A DNA stretch of 64,000 nucleotides from Amphiura filiformis (Eukaryota > Echinodermata > Ophiuroidea > Amphilepidida > Amphiuridae). The position numbers and the translations under genes are program-made. The notes under the pieces were generated by a model. The model worked only from the letters and a program-made list of their open reading frames with translations. It was not told the DNA's origin and did not search any database. Numbering within the stretch: position 1 is the stretch's first letter; each line of letters starts with the position of its first letter. The stretch spans positions 62,001 to 126,000 of the forward strand of contig NW_027305494.1 in NCBI RefSeq assembly GCF_039555335.1, in the 5' to 3' direction. Below, piece after piece: positions 10,378 to 21,012 of the stretch.

Positions 10378-10740
10378 ACGATGTATTGTTGGTCGAAGCA
10401 GCCAAAAAAAGTAGTTCATAGCATCTTGCGAATTGTAGTGAGCTTTAGCAAAAATTGCATTGTTCAATTAGTAGCGAGCGTGTAGAAGAATTCAAATATC
10501 ACAGATATACTTTTGTAAGTGCTGTGGTTCTTGTGTTATGTTGTAAAGAGGGTTGACACAACAACACTTTTGTAAAACGTACATAACTCATTAACAACAA
10601 TAACTTAAGCAAGTTTTCAAAGTATATGATTTGTAGAATGAAATTTTGCAAAACACCAAAGTGTTATGTTTCAATAATATATTGATTCAGTTAATAAAAA
10701 TCGAATTTTAACCCATTGATTTAATAAAAAAAACTCTTGT
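10378..10740. mobile_element. Dispersed repeat with TTGTTGGTCGAAGCAGCC end
   Basis: The left end reads TTGTTGGTCGAAGCAGCC (about 10386-10403). Its complement appears as the right end of a related copy at about 25125-25345. The shared interior includes TTCTTGTGTTATGTTGTAAAGAGGG-like text, ACTCATTAACAAC and CAAGTTTTCAAAGTATATGA. Each copy keeps only one recognisable end, so both are truncated. Probably a non-autonomous DNA element. Confidence 0.5.
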
Positions 10741-10756
10741 ACACTCACTGGTTATA

Positions 10757-10965
10757 AGCAGCGCACCATTATAGGTTTCAAGGGGGCGTTGCATGAAAGT
10801 GTTTTTGGGGAAAACCTTCGCCCTCTAGTGAAACTGATGAGCAAAAAAATCACTCAACGCTGTATAAAGGTATACTTAAAATTAACAATTAAGCAAATTA
10901 CCGCCGGAGCCGGTTAAAAACAAATCCGCCCAACCCAAATTTCCATACCATTCCATTCCATACTA
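10757..10965. mobile_element. Diverged GGGGCGCACC-family MITE (unit B copy)
   Basis: Left end GCGCACCATTATAGGTTTCA, then CAAGGGGGCGTTGCATGAAA and CCGCCCAACCCAAATTTCCA toward the right end. It is orthologous to the unit A copy at 6728-6955, which shows that both descend from one insertion before the duplication. Confidence 0.6.
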
Positions 10966-11329
10966 AAAATTGCAAAATACTCTTAACATGATCAAATGCA
11001 CTTGTAAATATGAAAGTAATAGAATACATTTTTTCAATTCAGTATAAATATCGGTTGAGTGATAATAAAGTTGAAACACGATATTCAAATCGTTTTGTTT
11101 ATTCACGTGTCCAATTGTTTGATATCCCTTTGAGTTTCAAAATCAAATCTATTTGTTGCAGTGACTAATAATGCTGGGACTAATTAGTTGCACGCATGTA
11201 CGTAATACATGTATCTAATTAAACGACTGTGGTAAAAATCAATTCATCAAGAAACCCATTGGTCAGTTCGGATCAGGGTGAACACCTGATTTCAGGCATC
11301 ACCGGTTTACTGAGTTTATTCCAGTATTA

Positions 11330-11640
11330 TACTGTATTTATATGTATCCAGGATGTTCTGATGTATTTTTCCTTTTGTTGTTCCTGTTTGTACCTCTCCT
11401 AAATGCAGTTGGCTTAAAAACATCCCACACAACTAAGCGTAAAGAAACCTTCTATCCTCAGTCGCAATATCGTTTATAATGAGCCACATGAGCAATTTAT
11501 CACGGAGGAATTCAGTGTTTACGCACAAACGAAACCCAGATGAGAAGCTGGTGAACTGAATACAAAAGGCCAAACAACTAGTTACTTTTATCGGGTGCGG
11601 TAAATATATTGTGTCTCGTATGAACAGGCTATTACAATTT
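11330..11640 (+). promoter_or_regulatory. Conserved 5' flank of the intact GPCR (unit B)
   Basis: Counterpart of 7370-7660 and 25570-25970. It carries ACTTTTATCGGGTGCGGTAA at about 11586-11605, then AATATATTGTGTCTCGTATG and GAACAGGCTATTACAATTTGG just before the coding region. This position is compatible with a 5'UTR or proximal promoter of a single-exon gene; that role is inferred from position and conservation only. Confidence 0.4.
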
Positions 11641-11726
11641 GGTGTGTGAAAGATGGGGATAACATCGTTATAATTTGGTATGTGATAGATGGCAAGCGAA
11701 TGCCTAACGCCGTTGGTATGCGAAAG

Positions 11727-12788
11727 ATGGAAAACGAATGCTCTTCAAATTCCTCTTACTGGACATTGGACCTTTCCAACGCTTCAAGTATTGCCGACAC
11801 GTTACTTTACACTGAAAAGGATTGGATTATCTTCCAGATTATATGGCCGGCCTTCATTACAATAGGATTTTGCAGTAACATATCATTTATTTGGACAGTT
11901 CTACGAACACCGTCTTTACACACAAGTACATTTCTTTACTTGGTTAACCTGGCAATAACAGATTTATTCGCTTTGATGATGGTAGGTATTCCTTTTGTTG
12001 TGGATTATCAGAATAGCAAATTGAAATATGACATTCCACCCGGATTTATAACTGTGAGAGGTTTCCTCTTCTTGGCCTCCCTAGGTTTCGTTACTCTTGT
12101 TTCATCAGAGCGTTTTCTAGCAATATGTTATCCAATTAAACATCATGTTTTAAAAGGTACACAACGAACAAGAAAACTTATATTTGCAGTTTGGTTGATT
12201 GCTGCTGGTCTTGCATGTCTACTGTTTCCTATGCAAGAAATGAGAATAATATGTATTGTATGGCCCAGCGGCAGTGCTTATTCGGGCTATCCCAGTAGAT
12301 ATCATGTTTTATTTTATAAATGGAATGCGGATTTGATCTTCAGCTTCATTTTGTTCATTGCGTTTATTTCTTCAATGATATTAAATTTATACATGTACAT
12401 AAGCATATATCATGTCCTGCGAAAGCGGTCACGTAGTCACTTGAGCACATCCACTGAATTAGAAAAGCAACTTCGTCAAATAGTTAATATGGTGGCCTTA
12501 ACTGGAGTTGTATTTTTGCTGTGCTCTAGTGTGCAAGCGGTTTTTAGTCTTATTAATATTTTATTACATTTTAACATCGAAGTTGGCGTCTTTACAGTTG
12601 ATAATTTAGCCCTTAACATTATCGCAGCATCAGTGTTTGGATTAAATACGTCTATCAATCCATTTGTGTATTTCATTTTTTATAAGCGATATAGAATGGC
12701 ACTGAAAGCAGCATTGGTTTGTTGTACTGCAAAACACAATGACGGCCAGAGCAAAACCGTTGCAGTGATTGACATGTCTAAGATATAA
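11727..12788 (+). CDS. Rhodopsin-class GPCR (intact single-exon receptor)
   Basis: A 353-residue class A seven-transmembrane receptor expected at the plasma membrane. The frame is open further upstream with in-frame ATGs at 11700 and 11718. The 11727 start was chosen because it gives a compact N-terminus with two N-glycosylation sites (NSS 8-10, NAS 18-20) and matches the paralogs. TM1 about 36-60, TM2 66-92 with NLAITD, TM3 107-130 ending SERF (a DRY variant), TM4 150-168, TM5 200-226, TM6 252-278, TM7 294-320 with NPFVY at 311-315, then helix 8. TM6 lacks the usual CWxP. No cysteine occurs at the top of TM3 although ECL2 has C176, so the standard disulfide is absent. It ends in SKI, fitting a class I PDZ ligand. 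The ligand is unknown; it is a local lineage expansion. This is the only unbroken close paralog in the window. Confidence 0.9.
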   Translation: MENECSSNSSYWTLDLSNASSIADTLLYTEKDWIIFQIIWPAFITIGFCSNISFIWTVLRTPSLHTSTFLYLVNLAITDLFALMMVGIPFVVDYQNSKLKYDIPPGFITVRGFLFLASLGFVTLVSSERFLAICYPIKHHVLKGTQRTRKLIFAVWLIAAGLACLLFPMQEMRIICIVWPSGSAYSGYPSRYHVLFYKWNADLIFSFILFIAFISSMILNLYMYISIYHVLRKRSRSHLSTSTELEKQLRQIVNMVALTGVVFLLCSSVQAVFSLINILLHFNIEVGVFTVDNLALNIIAASVFGLNTSINPFVYFIFYKRYRMALKAALVCCTAKHNDGQSKTVAVIDMSKI

Positions 12789-13284
12789 CTAAACTGAACA
12801 ATTCTTGCTTTCCACGGATAGACATGGTCAGTACAGGCGAACAAAGTATATCTTGTATTCATTAATCAATTTTACCAATGGACCAAAAGTTCCATCATCA
12901 TAAGACCTGATAAATATGCGTGAAGCTTTCACACTATGAATTAAAAAAACCTATTGGGCCCATGATCAATGAGAACGCTGTACCAATTAAAAATTAAAGA
13001 CTATAATACTTTGCGGTCGTAAAATACAGCCAGCTCGGTCGCGTTTTGTCATTTATCACAGCCAACTAAGGCAGGTATTGATGGAATGAACAGTAATCCA
13101 AATTAGTTTCATTTGGGATATTATGTGAACATCGATGAAACACCTTGTATATTATGAATCTTTTTCCTACTAACGTATTTCGTTCCTAACCTCAGAACTT
13201 TCATCAAACATGCGAAACAAAGCATCATGAGTCTTGGATACCGTAATACCTCATTATCGGATGTCTTATCATGATATTTCTTAT

Positions 13285-13677
13285 GGACATGTACATCGTT
13301 TTGTTTGAGATGTAACATTATGTAAAAGCGTAAATGGTATATGATATGTTACCAAATCTATCGCTACATACATCATTATGTATCTATGGCTACGTATATA
13401 ACCAAGCTACAGGAGTATGTATGGCATCATGGTATCAACTATCAAGAATCAAAGATCAAAGTGGTCGAAGTCATTGAGCATAGACATGTACATCGTTTTG
13501 TTTGAGTATATCCATTATGTAAAAGCGTAAATGGTATTAGCTATATTACCAAATCTATCGCTACATATATCATATGTATCTATGTCTACGTATATAACCA
13601 GGCTACAGGAGTATGTATGGCATCATGGTATCAACTATCAAGAATCAAAGATCAAGGTGGTCGAAGTCATTGAGCAG
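13285..13677 (+). repeat. Tandem duplication of about 197 bp, two copies
   Basis: Copy 1 (about 13285-13480) and copy 2 (about 13484-13677) both run from GACATGTACATCGTTTTGTT to GTGGTCGAAGTCATTGAGCA. They share ACCAAATCTATCGCTACATA and GGAGTATGTATGGCATCATG. The segment also exists once in unit A (about 9325-9505), so the extra copy arose in unit B. Confidence 0.75.
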
Positions 13678-13975
13678 AACCTTCAAATAAAAAGTACCTG
13701 ATCTTTTCCAAGAATGCATGGACAAAGAATTCTAAGACAAAAAAAAATAATTCTGCCCTTACTTGTCAATTCATGGAAATCCTCCGAATGATAACCAAAA
13801 CTGTATATTCATATTTCAGACATCTGGGTATGGTTCTTTCAAAGTTTAATTGTATGCACTTTATTTCTAGAACTTAAAACTTGGTCATTATTTAGGTCAT
13901 ATTTACTATAAAAAAAAGTAATTTAACAAAACTGTGTGACTAATACTCTTCACATTATGTATAATCAGAAAGACT

Positions 13976-16846
13976 TTAATTAGCAAACCGACGATCTAGT
14001 GGCACGGGTCTCTTAAGTTCCTCTCGAAGACGTCTCCAAAACAAATACTGTCCATATCCATCACCTGGCCATTTCAGGCATTGCACTTTACAGAGTAATT
14101 GTCTAAATAACAGAGTCTTTCTATTATTTGGAATCTCTTCCAAGATAACAAGAATCATCACATTCCGATTCTCTTCCAGGACTCTATAATGTGCCAACTC
14201 TAGTTCTTTATTACACCAGTTGTCTTCAAAAAATTGTGGTGAGAGTATAACAAGCACCTTGCGGCTTCTTTGCATGTGAAGAGATATTTCAACTAACTTT
14301 ATTCTTCCAATACGCATGTCCCGACACCTTAGGAAAAGTCTGAAAGGTTCCTCTCCTTGCTCAATATTGGGTAGAAGCTCTCCATGTACCCAATCATCAG
14401 CACTACCTTCATGGTAGGGGACATAGGCATCATATCGAGGAATGCCATTCTCATCATCATCGATATGGTCAATATTTTCAATCAGACGGTGTTGTTGGTT
14501 TCTTCTTCTGTTGAAGAGCAGGAAAAATCTGTACTTAATGTGCCACCAATAATGCACTGTCAAAATGACTAACAGAATCAGAACTATGGCGCAAGCAATA
14601 CTGATTGAAATATACTTCCATAAGTGGGATTCACAATCCAAATTGATCTCTGTGATGCTAATTCCCTTTGCTGTATCAGGGGAAAAACATTGAAAATAAC
14701 CATATGATGAACCTTGAAGATGAACAACATCATCTGTAAGTATCCAGTTTCTAAATGGCTCCACATTACAATCACATTGAAATCTAATGTTCCTTAAATC
14801 CAACGTGCTCATAAAGGGATGATTAGATTGGGACAGCATTGCTTTGGGGATTGTATTTATAAAGTTTCCACCGAGAAACAATGTTCGTATGTTGCTCAAG
14901 GACTCTAGGGTGCTTATTGATGTCAGTCTGTTGTTGCTTAAATCCAGATATTCAAGGTGACTTAACCAAATACCTACTTTGTCCAAGACTCTAATGTAAT
15001 TGTTACTTAGATCCAGATATGTTAGGTTGCTGAAAAATTTCCCAAGAACAGTATCAATTTCCAATATGCCATTGTCACTCATATAAAGATATTTTAAGTT
15101 AGGGGTTTTCAAGGCATTCAGAACCACATCATAGCCAGAATCCACACTGCTTAGCATATTGAGGTATAGCTCATGTAAAATAGGTAAGTGTATTTCAGCA
15201 TTATCTGGATGTAACAAATTGCATTTGGAGAAAACTAAAGTAACAAGATTAGGGCAGACACAATTTGTTTGATAAAAGTCAACTGTGTTTGCAGTGAAGT
15301 CAAGAGATTCCAACTGTGTAGCAACCTGACATATATGAGGACTTAAAATCAATCCATTTGTTTTTTGGTATCCCATGTTAAACATTTTCAAATTAGGTGG
15401 AGAGCATGACCAGTGCATTAGTTTATCATCACTGTCAAAGTCATTACTTGATAGGTTTATGTATTGAAGAGATGAAATGTTACACAATGGATGCCAGAAA
15501 AAAGTAAAATTACCACTTAATTTAAAATCTGACAGATCTAATATGGATAAAGAGTTATACCTACTGAATATATTCAGAGCACCAGAAGGAAATATATCGG
15601 TTCTGGCATCTAATTTTAATTCAAGTAAACTTCTTAATCCTTTGAAAGCAGACCATGTGAGATAAGTGAGGTGTTTGATATTTAAAACTTGTAAATCAGT
15701 AAACCATTCAAAAGCTGCACCTTCCACCAACAAAATATTAGCGGAGTATGTAAACACCTGCAAGGATGCTTTCCAGTTACCCCATGATGCAAATGTTGTT
15801 GAATTTATGTAGACTTTCTTCGAATATGTAGGACTTAAGGTTAATAGTGATAGACTTTGAAGAGGTGAATCTAGTGAGTTCAAAGCTGATATTGCTGCAT
15901 ATATGTCATCTTCCATGATGAGGGTGAGATTAGTGAGATTACTTAGTACCTCAAATGCTGGAAGATTAGTACTTAAAGGAGCTTGCTGAAATGCAAGAAA
16001 TGTCAAAGGAATCACTTTGCTACATTTATGACTTGCATTAAAGGGATGTGAATAGTTATTATATGATGAACAAAACATAATATGAGGACAGGATCCACCA
16101 ACTGAGATGTCAAGGTGTTGTAGGTTGTGTAATCCAATAAATAGCCTGTAAGTGCCATAACAATCATAGATAAAGTTAGAAATGTACAATTCACGTAAAG
16201 ATGAAAGTTGACCTAGAGGGATACCAGTGATGTTATCAGACCCATCATCAAATGACATCACCAGAGTTTGTAAGTTTTCCAATCCCGCAAGTGATGTAGT
16301 GCTGAGACTTGACAGGTTTTGCCAATTGAGTTTAAGTTTCTGTAGTGAGCATAGATCTTGAAAAGGGGAACCTGGTAAAGTCTTTGAGCCACTTAAGTCC
16401 AGAAAGGTAAGCTTATTGAGTGTACTGAAGGCCTTGTCACTTACAAAGGATACCTTATTGATACTCAAATCCAAAGTTAATAGTTCATGAAGTCCAATAA
16501 ATGCACCATCATCCAATACTGAAATAAAGTTGCCTGAAAGATCCAAATGCTGCAACTTTGCAAGCGTATGAAACACACTGTCAGCGACAGCGATATCATT
16601 GAGTTGATTGTAACTTAGATCAAGTGAAATTATAGAAGCTGTATGATGTAATGGTGGAATACAGACTAGGTCTCTCCCGCTGCAATCCATATTGGTATAA
16701 TTCCACATTTTACAAGCCAAACTTCCTTGTTGATAACATGAGTTTGTCTGTTCTCTTGGTTGTCTGTTTATGGGCTGAATACTAACAGAATACAAGATCT
16801 GATACACAAGAATAGTATACACACACTGTAATTGTATCAAAGCCAT
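13976..16846 (-). CDS. Toll-like receptor (single-exon, sccTLR type)
   Basis: A 956-residue membrane receptor of innate immunity. A hydrophobic leader (about 1-22) is followed by a Cys-rich LRR N-cap (SCYQQGSLACKMW...CSGRDLVC), then about twenty LRRs from about residue 70 to 685 (LDLSYNQL, LDLSGNFIS, LDLSNNYIR and similar). A single LRR C-cap follows (CDCNVEPFRNW...CE, about 690-739), then one TM helix (about 743-766) and a TIR domain from about 802 to the end. TIR box 1 is YDAYVPYHEG, box 2 is RCRDMRIGR and box 3 is FWRRL. One juxtamembrane cysteine cluster marks it as vertebrate-like (sccTLR) rather than protostome-like. The BB loop has isoleucine where most signalling TLRs have proline. 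TIR adaptors such as MyD88 would be the expected partners. The gene is intronless, as is common for echinoderm TLRs. The start ATG is the only one before the leader. Confidence 0.95.
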   Translation of the reverse strand: MALIQLQCVYTILVYQILYSVSIQPINRQPREQTNSCYQQGSLACKMWNYTNMDCSGRDLVCIPPLHHTASIISLDLSYNQLNDIAVADSVFHTLAKLQHLDLSGNFISVLDDGAFIGLHELLTLDLSINKVSFVSDKAFSTLNKLTFLDLSGSKTLPGSPFQDLCSLQKLKLNWQNLSSLSTTSLAGLENLQTLVMSFDDGSDNITGIPLGQLSSLRELYISNFIYDCYGTYRLFIGLHNLQHLDISVGGSCPHIMFCSSYNNYSHPFNASHKCSKVIPLTFLAFQQAPLSTNLPAFEVLSNLTNLTLIMEDDIYAAISALNSLDSPLQSLSLLTLSPTYSKKVYINSTTFASWGNWKASLQVFTYSANILLVEGAAFEWFTDLQVLNIKHLTYLTWSAFKGLRSLLELKLDARTDIFPSGALNIFSRYNSLSILDLSDFKLSGNFTFFWHPLCNISSLQYINLSSNDFDSDDKLMHWSCSPPNLKMFNMGYQKTNGLILSPHICQVATQLESLDFTANTVDFYQTNCVCPNLVTLVFSKCNLLHPDNAEIHLPILHELYLNMLSSVDSGYDVVLNALKTPNLKYLYMSDNGILEIDTVLGKFFSNLTYLDLSNNYIRVLDKVGIWLSHLEYLDLSNNRLTSISTLESLSNIRTLFLGGNFINTIPKAMLSQSNHPFMSTLDLRNIRFQCDCNVEPFRNWILTDDVVHLQGSSYGYFQCFSPDTAKGISITEINLDCESHLWKYISISIACAIVLILLVILTVHYWWHIKYRFFLLFNRRRNQQHRLIENIDHIDDDENGIPRYDAYVPYHEGSADDWVHGELLPNIEQGEEPFRLFLRCRDMRIGRIKLVEISLHMQRSRKVLVILSPQFFEDNWCNKELELAHYRVLEENRNVMILVILEEIPNNRKTLLFRQLLCKVQCLKWPGDGYGQYLFWRRLREELKRPVPLDRRFAN

Positions 16847-16984
16847 TGTAGAGCATGGAAATATGTTGTATTTGTATAGTTATACAGCACAAAATGAAGA
16901 CAAGGTGAGGAAGTGTTTGAAACTTTCTATCACAATTTGCTGATTGATACCAAACTCTGAAAGAAATAGGATATTGCATTTGAA

Positions 16985-17160
16985 ATTCATACACCCCATA
17001 TTGGCAGACATGACTTTAATCTCCCACATAGGGGGTGTAGATTACAATTGGAGCCAGCTATTGACATTACCAACACTGAACTGAAAAAGAAACTGAAACT
17101 TAACTCCATTTGAATTCACACTCCCTGTGGGGTGAGTGGATCTTACCTGGAATAACCCAA
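16985..17160. mobile_element. Short inverted-repeat element upstream of the TLR
   Basis: ATTCATACACCCCATATTGG and CCCACATAGGGGGTGT form an imperfect hairpin. The block ends CCTGGAATAACCC at about 17147-17159. A relative in the opposite orientation lies near 46165-46300 (GGGTTATTCCAGTTGAAATC, ACACACCCCCTAATATGGAA, GACATGACCTTAAACC). This is a non-autonomous repeat located 140-310 bp upstream of the TLR start, so it may lie in or near that promoter. Confidence 0.5.
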
Positions 17161-18960
17161 TGCTATTATACTATTATAAACTCTAGATTTCCTGTCATAC
17201 ACAAAGTTGCCACTTTACATTTTTGCAATTAGGCATAATATTGCTATCACACAATGCAGAGCGTATGGAAACCCATGCGATCTCAAAGACGACCATAACC
17301 GTTCACTTTCCTTCATATTTTGTTTTTCTCAATATTTGAAGGAAAAAAATGGTTCAAAATGGTTCTACAAGTCTGCATACATAAATCAACTACCTTAACA
17401 AGATTGAAAAGTAGCCCAATTCTTTATGCAAGGTGTAGTTTGGCAACGCTGATGGGAAAGTGTTTCTATTGGCCTCGTAATGTACTCTACTCTCGATAAG
17501 CATTTGTAATGCGCCTCTCATGCCAGAGGATACAAAGCGCAGAAAAAAACAAAAAAACCAATAAAAGCAACATCATGAGAAAAGGTATGTTTTGAGAAGG
17601 AATTTGTACCCGGTGACAGTTTGGGCACAACGGATATTTATTGAGGGATTGAGCACGCGTTGCTACACAGCTTGACCAGCGAATGAGGTGTCGATGTGAT
17701 TCTTAACCTAATTTTCATATATCAATATGTAAAGCCCTTAAGGTAACATATACCACATAAAAATATGAGTACATTATAGTGTCAAAAACAAAAAGCAAAG
17801 ATAGCCAACTCTAGTCCATCATAAAACAGGCTAACTTATAAATCATTTGGATGACATTTCCTGTAAATAAACCCCTCTTCACATTATGCATACATACTAA
17901 TGTAGGAACAGATATAATTTTCTTTGTCTGCGAGTTTCACTTTGTAAATACTCTGATTGTGAATATCCAAACCGCATCCGGACGGCTTTGCATAGTTTCA
18001 TAAAGTTTGTACATTTCATAAGTGGCTGTATTTTTCAGTGAAGATGATAAAAAGTAGCAACTAACACCCGCTCACTTGATGCATAACTAGCCAGTCTTTG
18101 TTCCAAACTTTAAAACAAGAGAATTGATCAAGTACTGTTTGGATTATACACAAATATCTTACTTTTTTGGAACCATTTATGTTACACATTAAGTGATTCT
18201 TAAAAGTTACCTGTTTTTGGTTCAATCTCTTATGCTGGAGCCCTATACCTTCATTTCGTTGGTCATTCCTTGAATGCTTCCGTTATCAAGACTCAACTTG
18301 CTGCAAGTGGACAGGTGAGGGACACCACCAACTGCAAGGACTTTGCAACAAATTCATCAGCATGCAGGGAACCAGCTTGACCAACAACAGAGACGAAAGG
18401 TAGTTGGAAGCAATCTCACATGAAGGAGAACCTATTCATTATTAAAAGACATTAAGCTACAACATTTATTTTAATTTAAACACTGAACCATGAAAAGTGT
18501 TTTTGAATGTGTAACACCAAAATCAGAAAAAGCTTCACTTAAATTATCAAATACTCACCTAAGGGGAAAAGTTGTCAAACTCAAATTGAAGCATAAAAAG
18601 CCTATGTAGAAAAATGCAACTTTTTTGGCAGAAATTTCATAAAAGGCTACTATTTCTCAATAAAGATGATAAAAAGTAGCAACAAAACCTCGCTCACTTA
18701 ATGCATAACAGCACTAATCAGTCAAACTTTAAAACAAGAGAACTGATCAAGTAGTTTTTTGATTATACCAAAATGTCTTAAGAGGACTTACTTTTTGGAA
18801 CCGTTTATGTATATGATAGTATGTCGATAGATACCATACCGAATTGCTAACGTATCGTTACACACATCCACTCACACACACCAAAAGACTAGTTTCAGCA
18901 AGGAAGGTTTCTTAAATTTAAAAATGTAGTTTATATATTTCTTTTTAAATTTTTGACATT
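17161..18960. other. Non-coding upstream of the TLR, with a duplicated 150 bp segment
   Basis: No gene recognised. Two related segments, about 18040-18190 and 18660-18815, share GATGATAAAAAGTAGCAAC, TCACTTGATGCATAAC-like text, AAACTTTAAAACAAGAGAA and TTGGAACCGTTTATGT-like text. They are a local direct duplication about 620 bp apart. Untranslated exons of the TLR cannot be excluded. Confidence 0.45.
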
Positions 18961-20066
18961 GCCTTCAATCCTCGTTCAGACCTCGATGTTGTTGGTCTTA
19001 ATGCGGTTTGGTGCGACCTGTTACTCCCGAAATCGAAACCCATTCTGTTAGGGACTTTTTACAATCCTCACAGAGACTCTGGCTTCAGTGATAGATTTGA
19101 TCAAGTAATTTCTAATATTAATCCTACTCAAGAATCTTTCATATTAGGGGACAGTAATATCTGCACCGGTACAGATTATTGTACTTGTACTGAGACTTCT
19201 ATTACCAAATCATACCTTAACATGCTCTCTGGTGCTGGCTTCGAGCAAATTATAGATAAACCCACTCGTGTCTGTGAATTATCCATTAGTCTAATTGATC
19301 ACATCATCTGTAATTTCACCAACAAGGTGTCACAAAGTGGTGTTATAAATTCCCACAGGTCTTAGCGACCACTTCATGTTTTTTTGCACCAGAAAGCAGG
19401 TTAAGCTTACCTTCAAAGAACATAAGACAATTTCTATAAGGTCCATGAAACATTACAGTGCTGAACTTATCTTTGGTCTCTGGTACTTTTCCGGACGATA
19501 TGAAGTCTGCCCAGATCATCCCTTTGTTGAAAAAGAAAAGCAGGCTTGATGTAGGGAATTATCGTCCAGTGAGCATATTGAGTGGGTGTTTCCAAAATCC
19601 TTGAAAAAAGTTTTTACATCCAAGTTGAAGAATATCTCTGTTCAGCAAATTTATTATATCAATACCAATCTGGTTTTCGCTCAGGGTACTCAACCGAATC
19701 TTGTCTAATTTACTTGACTGATTTGATTAGGTCTCAAATTTCTGAGGGAAAAATAGTAGGGATGCTATTGCTGGACGTACAAAAAGCGTTCGATAGCGTT
19801 AATCATTGTATCCTGTGTAAGAAACTTCAGGCTATGGGAATTCACCCCACTTGGTTCATTTCTTATTTATCAAACAGGCAGCAGCTTGTGTGCATCGATG
19901 GTATTAATTCCAGTCTTAGGCAGCTCTCCTGTGGTGTTCCACATGGGAGTTTGCTGGGACCATTGCTTTATCTCTGCTATAGCAACGACATGGAAACATC
20001 GGTGCACAATAAGCTTCTTTTGTACGCCGATGATAATGTGATCATTTCATCCCATAAGGACCCTGT
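18960..20066 (+). mobile_element. L2/CR1-like LINE, 5' part (host of a nested LINE)
   Basis: A decayed non-LTR retrotransposon. Between 18970 and 19400 the plus strand encodes endonuclease fragments in broken frames (SDLDVVGLNAVW, ILLGTFYNPHRDSG, FILGDSN, SLSDHFMF). The interval from EN to RT is largely deleted. From about 19460 the RT begins (DVGNYRPVSIL in a neighbouring frame), and the frame 19582-20151 carries QYQSGFRSGYSTE, LLLDVQKAFDSVNH, VPHGSLLGPLL and the catalytic LLLYADDNVI. The frame is cut near 20066, where a second LINE is inserted, and resumes at 23851. No stop-free full frame survives. Confidence 0.8.
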
Positions 20067-20157
20067 GAAAGGTTCTTTCACTGATAACATTTATAACTGT
20101 TGTTGTTGTTTTTATTATTTATATTTGTTTTATAAGATTGTATGTGTGTAGACGTAA

Positions 20158-21012
20158 ATGGCAGGTAAAGAAAAATGTATCGTTTGTAAAAAGAACATAC
20201 AAAAGAAACATCAAATTTTCTCATGTAAAATATGTAAAAACTATGTGCATAAGAAATGTATGAACCTCAGTCGAAAGGAAATTTCGTTACTTAAAATAGA
20301 TGAATATGTATGTAATAAATGTTCCAAAATCAATGATGTGAATATAGATAATGATGAGGATTCTGATGGCGATAATGACCTTATGAATGAATCTGGAGAA
20401 ACAATCCATGTATCGGATATTAATATAGACAAATATGATAAAATGATGTTTAATCCAATTAGATTTCAAAATAATAACAAAAATGACGAATTTATTGAAA
20501 TGAACAAAATACCAGAATGCAATTATTTAACACCGGAAGAATTCAGCCAAAAATATATTGATACCAATAGTGAACTCTCCATACTGAATGTTAACATTAG
20601 AAGTATCAAGAAAAATTTTGAAAAATTGAAAGAAAACATTAAGACCTTAAATCACGAATTTAACATCATTGGCCTATCTGAAACCCACTTAAAAGAATCG
20701 CCATCCGAATACTTCAACTTAAATGGTTATAATATGGAATATACAAACAGAACAGAAAGAGAAAATGGGGGTGTTTGTTTATATATTTCCACTTCAATCA
20801 AATATAAACTGAGATCTGATCTTTGTATTTCAAACTCTAATTTTGAATCTTGTTTTGTAGAAATAGAAAGAGAAAATACACGAAATATGTTAGTAGGTGC
20901 TATTTATCGTGCACATACGAAAATTGAGCATTTCATCAAAGATATTGGTCCTATTTTGGATCAAATAACTAAAGAAAATAAGGAATGCTATCTAATGGGG
21001 ATTTTAATATAG
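20158..21012 (+). pseudogene. LINE polyprotein part 1: PHD finger and endonuclease N-terminal half
   Basis: The frame starts MAGKEKCIVC. Cys/His pairs in CIVCKK, SCKICKNYVHKKC and YVCNKC (residues about 8-55) form a PHD-like C4HC3 finger. This is followed by an acidic linker (NIDNDEDSDGDNDL) and the start of an APE-like endonuclease: LSILNVNIRSI, IIGLSETHL with the catalytic Glu, and GGVCLYIS. The frame stops at 21012, shortly after a run of four G (20997-21000). The protein continues in the next frame, so one base appears to be missing at that run. Confidence 0.8.

Larger units (their letters stand above)
10003..13480 (+). repeat. Segmental duplication, unit B
   Basis: Second copy of the unit described at 5317-9515. 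It lacks the mariner-like insertion: the sequence GGGGCAGAGATATACCAAAA at about 10201-10220 is the uninterrupted site. It has an extra stretch (10345-10740) absent from unit A. It carries the intact receptor. Confidence 0.75.
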
